Source of the DNA: Pseudomonadota bacterium
Lineage (GTDB): Bacteria; Pseudomonadota; Gammaproteobacteria; Burkholderiales; Gallionellaceae
Reading direction: 5' to 3'
Length of the DNA: 40,952 bases
NCBI GenBank assembly: GCA_026399735.1
Contig: JAPLQK010000082.1
Span: 1 to 40,952, forward strand
The notes below the pieces were generated by a model. The model was given only the letters and a program-made list of their open reading frames with translations. It searched no databases and was not told where the DNA came from. How positions within the stretch are numbered: position 1 is the first letter of the stretch; each line of letters begins with the position of its first letter. The translations under genes were made by a program, and so were the position numbers. Below are positions 25,864 through 33,827 of the stretch, in pieces.

Positions 25864-26965
25864 GAAACCTGTGCCACCCTTCCCTCTTCCCTCTTCACCC
25901 TTCTCGGTTTCAGTACAATAGGACACCACCCGTTCCATTTTCATGAAACGCGAACCTTTCACCAGTACTGTCATGCCGGCAGCCAACTCCTTATCCAGCA
26001 CTGCAAACAAATCATCAATAGAATCAAAATGTTGCGCATTAGCGCCGAATTCGCGAACCGCTTCCCGGCTCAATTCGCCCAGCGCATACAATTTATCGAT
26101 GCCCGACTGACGCGCCATGGCACCGATTTCGGCATGAAAGACGGCTGCGTTTTCGCCTAATTCGCCCATATCGCCCAACACCAGCACGCGCCGTCCTCCG
26201 GTCTGCGCCAGTACTGCGATGGCGCTGCAAACGTCCGGCGACACCGCCGAATTTTTCCAGGCCTTCGACTATGCTCTCCAGCGACAAGTTGAGTTCTATT
26301 GCTGCCGCTGTTGCCGCCAGCGCATTACGCGCGTTATGTTCACCGGGCACCTGCAAATCAACGGTAAAGTCGCCCGATGGCGTACGCACCATGAGTCGCA
26401 GTCCATTTCCCTGCGGATGCCATACGCCCGACACATCAGCCTCCGGGCTCAGGCCAAACTCCAGCAGTGAATGCACACCGGCAAGACTGCGCCACAGCGG
26501 CGCATATTCATCATCCGCGTTGATAATTGCACTGCCGCCATGCTGCAAACCGGAAAAAATTTCACCTTTGGCTTGGGCCACCGCCTCTACAGAACCCATA
26601 CCTTCCAGATGAGCTCCGCTGGCATTGTTGATCAGCGCAATCTGCGGGCAGGCAAGCTGAGTCAGATAGTCGATCTCCCCGGGATGGTTCATACCCATTT
26701 CAATCACGGCGTAGCGATGCTGCGAATTCAGTTTCAACAGGGTCAGTGGCATGCCAATGTCGTTATTCAGATTGCCGCAGGTCGCCAGCACGGCATCATC
26801 GCTTCCTGCGGCCACACGCAGAATGGAAGCTGTCATTTCCTTGACGGTGGTTTTTCCGTTGCTGCCAGTAATGGCGACCATCGGGATGTTGAATTGTTTG
26901 CGCCAGTGCGCAGCCAACTGCCCCAATGCAATTCTTGTATTTTCGACAGCAAGCAACGGAATGGC

Positions 26966-26986
26966 TGAATCCTGAATCCTGAATCC
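26966..26986. repeat. TGAATCC heptamer tandem (3 perfect copies) inside murF
   Basis: TGAATCC repeats exactly at 26966, 26973 and 26980. Read on the minus strand it encodes GFRIQDSA within a ~30-residue MurF insert. The unit is the reverse complement, cyclically permuted, of the GATTCAG unit in the murB-ddl linker. CACACAAC (26989-26996) and GTTGTGTG (27018-27025), just beyond, form an inverted pair within the same insert. Confidence 0.85.
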
Positions 26987-27246
26987 TTCACACAACAACT
27001 TGGGGTTTAGCTCCTTAGTTGTGTGGGGAAGACCCTTGCGGTCTGAGTCCTGATTCACCACGGCGGCAACCGCACCGGCTTCGGCGGCTTGCGCAATAAA
27101 ATCGGCACCGTCAAAATGTTCGCCCCGCAGTGCAATATATAAATCACCGGGTTGAATCTTGCGCGTATCAGTGGATACGGCAGTAAAACGCACGTCCTTG
27201 CCAACGATACGTCCGTTCAATACTCTTTGAGCATCGGAGAGCAACA

Positions 27247-28770
27247 TCATTGCGCGCCTCCTGTCCATTTGCCCAATGCCTGCATCGCCACTTCCGCATC
27301 GCTGAACGGCAGCTTCACACCTTTAATTTCCTGACAATCCTCATGCCCCTTACCCGCAATCAATACAATATCCCCGCTTTTAGCCATACCGACGGCGCGC
27401 TCAATCGCGACAGCGCGGTCCGCAACAACCTGATGCTTGTTCAGCGTCATGCCGCTATAAATTTCACTGATAATCTGCTGAGGATCTTCGCTGCGCGGGT
27501 TATCACTGGTCACAATGCAGTTGTCAGAAAATTTCTCTGCCACACGACCCATCATGGCGCGTTTGCCTTTATCCCGATCGCCGCCGCAACCGAACACGCA
27601 GATCAACTTTCCACCCAGCATTGCGCCCACACAGACTTCACGCAGCGCCATCAGCACTTTTTCCAGCGCATCCGGGGTATGTGCGTAGTCCACGATGACG
27701 GCAGGCATGCCTGGTCCGCCGATTTTTTGCATCCGCCCCGCAACGGGCTGCACTTTGCTCAATGACGCCACCGCATCAGCCAAACCGACATCGCTCACCA
27801 GCAACACCGCCAACGCGCCCAGCAGGTTCGCCGCATTAAACCGTCCAACCAGCGGGCTTTTCAGTTCAGTCGCACCCCAGCTTGAGCGAATCTCAAGTTT
27901 CATGCCCTGCCCGCTCATTTCCCGCAAATCTCCATACACCATACGCAGACCATAGCGCTCTGCCTGATGCAGCGCCGTTGCTGACATGCCATAGGCGATC
28001 ACTTCCACTTGCCCCTCACGCAACTGCAAAGCCAGCTCTGCACCGAACGGATCATCCAGATTGATCACGGCAAATTTAAGCGCCTGCCAGTTGAACAGAC
28101 GTCGCTTGGCCGCAGCGTAACTTTCCATATCGCCGTGGTAATCCAGATGATCGCGACTCAGATTGGTCAGCAGCACCACATCGAAACGCACCCCGTTCAC
28201 CCGCCCTTGTACCAGAGCATGCGAGGACACTTCCATTGCGATGGCGCTGGCGCCGTCTTGCACAAAATCGGCCAGCAAACCATGCACGCAGATCGCATCC
28301 GGTGTGGTATTGGCGCTTGCATGCAGCTCACCGACAAAACCATTTCCCAGCGTTCCGATCAATGCACATTTTTTATCCGCATTGTTCAAGGCCTGTGCGA
28401 TCCAGTGACAGGTCGAAGTCTTGCCGTTGGTTCCCGTCACACCGACTGTCCACAATTTTTCAGAAGGCGCGCTATTGACAGCATCCGCAATCTGGCCTGC
28501 CTTGTGACGCAAATCCGATACCGCAAGATGTGCGATATTCCAATTCGGATTCCATGCAAATTCATGCACATCGTGCCCGGATACATGCTGCTCGTAGATC
28601 ACCGCATTCGCACCGCCGGCAATGGCCTGCGCGATAAATTGACGACCATCCATTTTTTCACCGGGATAGGCGACAAAGGTATCGCCAGGCCGGACAGACC
28701 GGCTGTCTGTCACCAGCCTTGTAATCGACAGGCTTGCCAGATCATCAGCACCCAACACGCGTGAAATCAT
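27247..28770 (-). CDS. murE: UDP-MurNAc-L-Ala-D-Glu--meso-2,6-diaminopimelate ligase
   Basis: A 507-residue Mur ligase that adds the third stem residue. The P-loop VTGTNGKTSTCHW is at 111-123, NLSRDHLDYHGDMESYAAAK is the central motif, and DYAHTPDALEKVL is in the C-terminal domain. DNPRSEDP at 423-430 is the signature that selects meso-diaminopimelate over lysine, so the wall is of the Gram-negative type. The gene is complete. It overlaps ftsI by 1 bp and murF by 4 bp. Confidence 0.97.
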   Translation of the reverse strand: MISRVLGADDLASLSITRLVTDSRSVRPGDTFVAYPGEKMDGRQFIAQAIAGGANAVIYEQHVSGHDVHEFAWNPNWNIAHLAVSDLRHKAGQIADAVNSAPSEKLWTVGVTGTNGKTSTCHWIAQALNNADKKCALIGTLGNGFVGELHASANTTPDAICVHGLLADFVQDGASAIAMEVSSHALVQGRVNGVRFDVVLLTNLSRDHLDYHGDMESYAAAKRRLFNWQALKFAVINLDDPFGAELALQLREGQVEVIAYGMSATALHQAERYGLRMVYGDLREMSGQGMKLEIRSSWGATELKSPLVGRFNAANLLGALAVLLVSDVGLADAVASLSKVQPVAGRMQKIGGPGMPAVIVDYAHTPDALEKVLMALREVCVGAMLGGKLICVFGCGGDRDKGKRAMMGRVAEKFSDNCIVTSDNPRSEDPQQIISEIYSGMTLNKHQVVADRAVAIERAVGMAKSGDIVLIAGKGHEDCQEIKGVKLPFSDAEVAMQALGKWTGGAQ

Positions 28771-30524
28771 CAGATTTCCTCCCTGATAATTTCTGCCGGA
28801 GCCGCGATCACGTTATCCAGCGGCGCATCATTGGCTACGTTTAACAGATGCAAAGCGCCTGCAACGACCTGGCTGAAGACAGGCGCTGCCACCAGTCCGC
28901 CGTAATATTCCTTGCCACTCGGTTCGTCTATCATCACCGCAACGATCACTCGCGGTGCGGAGACGGGCGCCAGGCCCACAAAAGAGGCAACATAGCGGTT
29001 ACTGTAATGCCCACCATCGAGTTTATGTGCCGTTCCAGTTTTTCCCGCTACACGGTAACCTGCCACCTGCGCCAGCGGTGCCGTACCACCCGGCATCACG
29101 ACCGACTCCAGCATCATGCGCAATTGCGATACCGTTTTGCCCGAAAACACCGGATGACCGATGGCAGGGGTATCAAGTTTGAGAAATGAGACGGGTTTGA
29201 TTTCTCCGTCACCTGCAAATACCGTATACGCGCGTGCCAGTTGCAGCAGACTGACCGAAATACCGTGACCGTACGACATGGTGGCTTGTTCAATCGGGCG
29301 CCATGTTTTAGCTGCACGCAGCATACCGATCGCTTCACCCGGGAAATTGCTGCCGGTATGCGCGCCGAAACCGGCATCGGAGAAGGTTTGCCACATCACC
29401 TCGGGTTCCATCGACAGCGCGATCTTTGATGCGCCTACATTGCTGGACTTCTGTATTACTTGCGACACAGTCAACATCGGTTCCGCATGCGTATCGTGTA
29501 TGGTCTTATTCCCGACTCTGAATACGCCATTTTCAGTATTGATCATCGTATCCGGGTGCACTTTCCCGATATTCAGCGCTGTCCCGATGGTAAACGGCTT
29601 CATCGTTGAACCCGGCTCAAACACATCGGTAACGGCACGATTGCGCATCGCCTGCATGCTGACATGAGCGCGATTATTCGGGTTGTAACTTGGATAATTA
29701 GCCAGCGCCAGCACCTCACCGCTCTTTGCATCCAGCACCACGACCGCGCCCGCCTTGGCCTGGTTTTGTTGAACGCACAGCTTTAATTGACGATACGCCA
29801 GATGCTGCATACGGCTGTCCAGACTGAGCGCGACATCACCCCCGGGTTTCGGCGGCGTCAGACTGCCGGCATCCTCGACAATATGCCCGCGCCGGTCCTT
29901 GATCACACGCTGACTTCCCGTCTTGCCCGCAAGCTGGTTCTGCAACGCCAGTTCCAGCCCTTCCTGTCCGTTATCATCCTCACCGGTAAATCCCAGCATC
30001 TGCGCAAATTCTTCTCCGGCCGGGTAATAGCGCCGATATTCGCGTTGCAACGAAATGCCCGGCAGATTCAGACTGGCCACATTGCCCGACTGTTCAGGCG
30101 GCAGTTGCCGCTTCAAATAAACGAAGTCCCGTGATGTTTCCCCAAGACGGCTTTGCACATCGGCTATGCGCATACCGAGTGCATGTGATAACTGCTTCAC
30201 CTGCTGTTCGTTAAGACGTGTTTCCTTCGCGTCGTTGATTTTAATGTCGGAGGCGCTGGCCCACACGGACTCGACCGGCGTACTGACCGCCAGCGGCTCG
30301 CCATTGCGGTCGGTAATCATGCCGCGATGCGCGCTTACCTCAACAACCCGGCTATAGCGCTGATTGCCTTTTTCCTGCAAAAAATCGTCACGCACCCCTT
30401 GCAAATAGACATCCCTGCCGATTAAACCCAGCAGGCCCAGCAGCAATATTGCAAACAGCACATTCGCACGCCATCCCGGCAACTTCACCGTGACATTGTC
30501 ATTTGCTTTAGCTGCATATTTCAT
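28770..30524 (-). CDS. ftsI: Peptidoglycan D,D-transpeptidase FtsI (PBP3)
   Basis: A class B penicillin-binding protein of 584 residues that cross-links septal peptidoglycan. One transmembrane anchor is at about residues 22-40. The pedestal motif RGMITDRNGEPLAV follows. In the transpeptidase domain the active-site triad is intact: STMK (306-309), SSN (360-362) and KTGT (495-498). It overlaps ftsL by ATGA and murE by 1 bp. The length and order are ordinary for the dcw cluster. Confidence 0.97.
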   Translation of the reverse strand: MKYAAKANDNVTVKLPGWRANVLFAILLLGLLGLIGRDVYLQGVRDDFLQEKGNQRYSRVVEVSAHRGMITDRNGEPLAVSTPVESVWASASDIKINDAKETRLNEQQVKQLSHALGMRIADVQSRLGETSRDFVYLKRQLPPEQSGNVASLNLPGISLQREYRRYYPAGEEFAQMLGFTGEDDNGQEGLELALQNQLAGKTGSQRVIKDRRGHIVEDAGSLTPPKPGGDVALSLDSRMQHLAYRQLKLCVQQNQAKAGAVVVLDAKSGEVLALANYPSYNPNNRAHVSMQAMRNRAVTDVFEPGSTMKPFTIGTALNIGKVHPDTMINTENGVFRVGNKTIHDTHAEPMLTVSQVIQKSSNVGASKIALSMEPEVMWQTFSDAGFGAHTGSNFPGEAIGMLRAAKTWRPIEQATMSYGHGISVSLLQLARAYTVFAGDGEIKPVSFLKLDTPAIGHPVFSGKTVSQLRMMLESVVMPGGTAPLAQVAGYRVAGKTGTAHKLDGGHYSNRYVASFVGLAPVSAPRVIVAVMIDEPSGKEYYGGLVAAPVFSQVVAGALHLLNVANDAPLDNVIAAPAEIIREEI

Positions 30525-30826
30525 GGCTGCCGGTCTGTTTCATTAGGTCGGGACTGTCGCAAACTTATAAACTTCACTTGCTCCTTTTTAGGCAGTTGCA
30601 TTTGCAATTGCCGCGTTGCAATTTTTTCCACGCGCGCCGGAGCTGCCAGCGTGCTCTGCTCCAGCTGCAACTGTCCCCATTCAATTTCCATTTGATGGGC
30701 ATGTTCTTTTTCCTGCTGCAATGCAATAAACAACTTACGCGCCCTATGTTGTGAGGTGACCACGCTTAATGCGCCCGTAACGACCAGCACCAGCAACAAA
30801 CCCTGCAAAAAACCGTTACGCCACAT
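30521..30826 (-). CDS. ftsL: Cell division protein FtsL
   Basis: A small bitopic protein of ~101 residues: a short cytoplasmic start (MWRNGF), one membrane helix ([17 protein letters not shown]) and a periplasmic leucine-zipper-like coiled coil ([20 protein letters not shown]). FtsL forms the FtsQLB complex that activates FtsWI. Sequence conservation is weak in this family; the call rests on architecture and position between rsmH and ftsI. I chose the ATG at 30826 (GGAG 7 bases upstream) over the GTG at 30844. It overlaps rsmH by 11 bp and ftsI by 4 bp. Confidence 0.9.
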   Translation of the reverse strand: MWRNGFLQGLLLVLVVTGALSVVTSQHRARKLFIALQQEKEHAHQMEIEWGQLQLEQSTLAAPARVEKIATRQLQMQLPKKEQVKFISLRQSRPNETDRQP

Positions 30827-31751
30827 CGCTGCGCTCCGCCACACGCATCATTGCGCTGCGCGCACGCGGATTGACCTGCAACTCAGACTCGCCGGCTTTC
30901 ACGGCACGCCCGATTAAACTCAGCTTGCCCTTCGGCACTTCACTGGCACGGATGGGCACATTGCGCGGCAATTTATCGGCATCACTCATGTCGCGAATGA
31001 AGTGTTTGACCATACGATCTTCCAGCGAATGGAAACTGATCACTACCAGACGAGCACCGGTTTTCAGGTGCGCAACACACTGGGGCAATACACGCTCTAG
31101 CTCTTCGAGCTCCTGATTGAGATAAATCCGTATAGCCTGAAAGGTCCGTGTCGCCGGATTTTTTCCGGTTTCGCGGGTACGTACCGTCTTGCCAACCAGC
31201 TCGACGAGCTGCCCCGTGGTCTGGATGGGTTGAATTTCACGCGCAACAATAATCGCTCTTGCAATCTGCTTAGCAAACCGTTCTTCGCCGTAATCACGTA
31301 TAACCTCCGTCAGCAGACCTTCGTCCACCGTTTCTAACCATTGTGCAGCGGTAGGGCCGCTACTGTTATCCATACGCATATCCAGCATTGCATCAAACCT
31401 GAAACTGAAACCGCGCGCAGCTTCATCCAGTTGCGGCGAAGACACTCCCAAATCCAGCAAGATGCCATCGACCTGCTCAACACCCAGCTTGCCCAACACC
31501 TCAGCCAGATGCGTAAAACCGCTGTGTATAATTTGAAAACGACGATCATTCCATTCGCGACCGTGAGCGATTGCCGTCATATCCTTGTCCAGCGCAATCA
31601 ACCTGCCGTTCGGACCCAGATTCTGTAAAATCAGTGCACTGTGGCCGCCACGGCCAAACGTACAATCCACGTAAATGCCGTCCGGTTTGATCGCAAGCGC
31701 CTCGACCGCCTCATGCAACAAAACGGTGGTATGAATGAGCTCCTCACTCAC
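30816..31751 (-). CDS. rsmH: 16S rRNA (cytosine1402-N4)-methyltransferase
   Basis: A SAM-dependent methyltransferase (formerly MraW) of 311 residues acting on the decoding site of 16S r[15 protein letters not shown] at the N-terminus, [14 protein letters not shown] (SAM site, ~29-42), [20 protein letters not shown] and [17 protein letters not shown] are all diagnostic. The start is GTG at 31751, overlapping the mraZ stop by 4 bp. The gene is complete. Confidence 0.97.
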   Translation of the reverse strand: MSEELIHTTVLLHEAVEALAIKPDGIYVDCTFGRGGHSALILQNLGPNGRLIALDKDMTAIAHGREWNDRRFQIIHSGFTHLAEVLGKLGVEQVDGILLDLGVSSPQLDEAARGFSFRFDAMLDMRMDNSSGPTAAQWLETVDEGLLTEVIRDYGEERFAKQIARAIIVAREIQPIQTTGQLVELVGKTVRTRETGKNPATRTFQAIRIYLNQELEELERVLPQCVAHLKTGARLVVISFHSLEDRMVKHFIRDMSDADKLPRNVPIRASEVPKGKLSLIGRAVKAGESELQVNPRARSAMMRVAERSDVA

Positions 31752-32194
31752 AGCGAAAAGCCTTCCAGTTCAGCCGGCAACTCGCCGCTCATGAATGACA
31801 GGTCAGCTTCCTGCTGAGCCTGCCATTTAGCCCCATCCCACAACTCGAATTTATTGCCCTGCCCGACCAGCATCACGCTTTTATCCAGCGCCGCGTAACC
31901 ACGCAGAACCGGAGATACCAGCACACGCCCGGCACCATCCATCACCACCTCTTCTGCATAACCGATCAGGCGGCGCTGCAAGGCACGAATCTTGGGGTTC
32001 AAGGAGGACATCCTGATCAGCTTGTCGCGTATCGGCAGCCATTCCGGTTCCGGATAAACCAGCAGGCAGCCATCCGCATCTGCAGTCAGCACCAGATTTC
32101 CGGCGCAGCTATTCAGCAGCCTGTCGCGATACCTTGCCGGTATTGCGAGCCTGCCTTTCCCATCCAGATTGAGTTGCGCTGCGCCCTGAAACAT
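31748..32194 (-). CDS. mraZ: Transcriptional regulator MraZ
   Basis: A 148-residue protein of two AbrB-like swapped-hairpin repeats. The first half contains [15 protein letters not shown] and the second half [17 protein letters not shown]; these paired DxxGR motifs are the MraZ DNA-binding signature. In other bacteria it forms rings that bind repeated TGGG-type boxes upstream of its own gene and repress the cluster. Four such boxes lie in its promoter here. It is the first gene of the dcw operon. Confidence 0.96.
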   Translation of the reverse strand: MFQGAAQLNLDGKGRLAIPARYRDRLLNSCAGNLVLTADADGCLLVYPEPEWLPIRDKLIRMSSLNPKIRALQRRLIGYAEEVVMDGAGRVLVSPVLRGYAALDKSVMLVGQGNKFELWDGAKWQAQQEADLSFMSGELPAELEGFSL

Positions 32195-32202
32195 CCTCTT
32201 CC

Positions 32203-32237
32203 CCCACTATTACCCACTTTTTACCACTTAGACCCAC
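32203..32237 (-). promoter_or_regulatory. MraZ operator: four GTGGG-type boxes at 10-bp period
   Basis: On the minus strand GTGGG occurs at 32237-32233, 32217-32213 and 32207-32203, with GTGGT at 32227-32223. Spacing is exactly 10 bp, one helical turn, so all boxes face the same side. The first overlaps the -10 element and the last ends 9 bp before the mraZ start. This fits the known MraZ box arrangement. Confidence 0.85.
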
Positions 32238-32264
32238 TATATTAAAAAAAAACAGTCAGGTCAA
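32236..32264 (-). promoter_or_regulatory. Sigma70 promoter of the dcw cluster
   Basis: On the minus strand, -35 TTGACC (32264-32259), a 17-bp spacer containing a T9 run, and -10 TATAGT (32241-32236). The predicted start near 32229 gives a ~35-nt leader that contains three of the MraZ boxes. Five of six bases match consensus at each element. Confidence 0.8.
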
Positions 32265-32671
32265 GCGGAAAAATGAATTTTTTCTTTAAAAGACAAGGAG
32301 TTAGCGTCGAAACTTAAGAAATTACAAATATGCTTATAAAGCAATGAATTGCACAATTAAGCTAAAGTTGTTTGTAATGATCAGTGCAGATATTCAAACA
32401 TTTTCCCCATCGTTGATGACGAGGAATAAAATCTGTCGGGTGAGTGAGGTAGTTTGATTTGGCAAACAGGTGGCACTGTCCGCTAAATAAATGGAATGCA
32501 ACCCTTGAACGATCGTCACGAGTATCGAAGATTTGACTCGCCCGGTCATTTATATCAATAATGTTATCGAAATGACCGGGATTGATTTAATGATTGAAAA
32601 AGATACCCGGCCATACCTTTGTGGTTTTTCATGTTTTGCATCGTTATCTTATCAGCTATAAGTTATTTTCC
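32265..32671. other. Divergent intergenic region between mraZ and the HD-domain gene
   Basis: About 400 bp, AT-rich, with no convincing gene. It contains ATTACAAA (~32320) and TTTGTAAT (~32372) as distant inverted repeats and a perfect 11-bp inverted repeat at 32541-32580. A TTG-started frame from 32594 could extend the HD protein by 26 residues, but it lacks a clear ribosome site. Confidence 0.4.
32541..32580. promoter_or_regulatory. Perfect 11-bp inverted repeat upstream of the HD-domain gene
   Basis: CCCGGTCATTT (32541-32551) and AAATGACCGGG (32570-32580) are perfect arms around an 18-nt AT-rich loop. The left arm and loop include TCATTTATATCA, which is repeated upstream of the AlgI-like gene at 33756-33767. 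It is an operator or an mRNA leader hairpin; no T-tract follows on the plus strand. Confidence 0.6.
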
Positions 32672-33583
32672 ATGAAAACTACTCCCACACCCGCCGCAAT
32701 CAGCGCGCTCTTCATCAACGATAATCCGGCACAGGTTTGGTCAAAAGCCGTCGAAATTATCAGGCGCCTCAGCCCGGAATTCGACCTCAGTCTTGTGCAG
32801 AGCATTTTTGATGATGTCATCCGATTATTTCGCGGCGAGTATCCCGGTTATTGCGAAATCAGGATGCTGTACCACGACCTGCAGCATACGTTGGATGCTT
32901 TTTTATGCGCTGTTCGTCTGATGTATGGTTTGCATACTTCCGGCACACGACTGACTGATGACGAACTGACAATCATCATGATGGCCGCATTAATGCATGA
33001 TATCGGCTATGCACAACTCAAAGGCGAGGAAAGCGGCACGGGAGCGCAATACACGCTCACTCATGTCAAGCGCGGCATTGAATTTATGCAGCAGTACATT
33101 ATTGAAAAGCATTTACCTGCGTCGTATGCCATACCGCTGAAATATATTATTCTCTGCACTAACCCGGCGATAAATATCACCGAAATCCAGTTTCCGGATG
33201 AACGTACACGACTGCTCGGACAGATCATCGGTACAGCCGATCTGGTCGGACAAATGGCCGACCGGAATTATCCGGAAAAATTATTATTCCTGTATCTGGA
33301 ATTTGAAGAAGGACATGTCGGAAATTACCAGAACGTTCATGTGTTGTTGCGCAACACGCAGGCATTTTATAAGGTAAACCAGCTGCGGCTTGACGAACAG
33401 TTCGACAACATCAATCGCAAATTGTCATTCTATTTCAGGGATTGGTATGGCACAGAAAATAATTACTATCAGGAGTCGATTGAAAAGAACATTGCCTATC
33501 TGGCCAAGGTCACCGCATTCGATGATACCGCCCATTTTTCCATGCTCAAACGCGCCGGGATTGTAAAAAGACTGCCCGGCTGA
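32672..33583 (+). CDS. HD-domain metal-dependent phosphohydrolase
   Basis: About 303 residues from the ATG at 32672. The HD signature is spread over YHDLQHTLDAFLCAV, then LMHDIGYAQLKGEES, then the TH of LTHVKRGIEFM and a later D in GTADLVGQMADR. These are the histidines and aspartates that hold the metal in HD phosphohydrolases. The pattern is closer to 3',5'-cyclic-nucleotide or c-di-GMP-type HD folds than to SpoT, but the substrate is unknown. There is no membrane segment and no fused sensor domain. It lies downstream of the 11-bp inverted repeat and upstream of the O-acetylation genes, separated by 244 bp. Codon use is more AT-rich than in the dcw genes. Confidence 0.75.
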   Translation: MKTTPTPAAISALFINDNPAQVWSKAVEIIRRLSPEFDLSLVQSIFDDVIRLFRGEYPGYCEIRMLYHDLQHTLDAFLCAVRLMYGLHTSGTRLTDDELTIIMMAALMHDIGYAQLKGEESGTGAQYTLTHVKRGIEFMQQYIIEKHLPASYAIPLKYIILCTNPAINITEIQFPDERTRLLGQIIGTADLVGQMADRNYPEKLLFLYLEFEEGHVGNYQNVHVLLRNTQAFYKVNQLRLDEQFDNINRKLSFYFRDWYGTENNYYQESIEKNIAYLAKVTAFDDTAHFSMLKRAGIVKRLPG

Positions 33584-33755
33584 CCGGCCTGATCAGCGTC
33601 TGCATGGTCAGTATCATGTAGCTGTGCCGCGATAGCCGCCAGATATCATGCAGATAACCGACATATATTGAAGGTTCACAACTACGCTTGCACAGCCATT
33701 GGGAGTAAACTACGATCCGTCAGGCAGCTAAATAAATCAATGAATTAGCAGCAAT

Positions 33756-33780
33756 TCATTTATATCACCCGACCCGGGTG
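33756..33780 (+). promoter_or_regulatory. TCATTTATATCA copy plus small dyad upstream of the MBOAT gene
   Basis: TCATTTATATCA (33756-33767) is identical to 32546-32557. It is followed by CACCCG (33766-33771) and CGGGTG (33775-33780), a 6-bp stem with a 3-nt loop. It is a possible shared regulatory site of the HD and O-acetylation genes. Confidence 0.4.
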
Positions 33781-33827
33781 CGATCGAATAAACGATAAAA
33801 ACATACTGAACTAACAATTGGCCAGCC

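Larger units (their letters stand above)
25772..27250 (-). pseudogene. murF: murF, disrupted by an internal deletion and a 3' tandem duplication
   Basis: MurF attaches D-Ala-D-Ala to UDP-MurNAc-tripeptide. The start (ATG 27250, AGGAGG upstream) overlaps the murE stop as ATGA. Residues 1-~350 are good MurF: P-loop [14 protein letters not shown] (~127-140), CGNLNNDIGMPL, VIEMGMNHPGEI. After FGGVAGRLQR the frame is lost and runs to a stop at 26093. The C-terminal domain continues in another frame (AIAVLAQTGGRRVLVLGDMG, then [14 protein letters not shown]). Between the two halves the conserved LIDDTYNANP-type block is missing altogether, so a ribosomal frameshift alone would not restore it. Near the 3' end a 41-bp tandem duplication (25782-25863) shifts the frame again, so reading runs into mraY to 25429. 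Residues ~66-96 are a repeat-encoded insert. Confidence 0.85.

Noticed and set aside
25773-25898. 42-residue N-terminal extension of MraY
   Set aside because: MraY proteins begin at the ATG at 25772; the extension is repeat-derived and out of keeping with the family length.
26200-26270. Programmed ribosomal frameshift in murF
   Set aside because: A frameshift would join the frames but cannot restore the missing DDTYNAN-type block, and no slippery heptamer is evident at the junction.
28009-28764. 251-codon plus-strand frame opposite murE
   Set aside because: Antisense shadow of MurE with no motif of its own.
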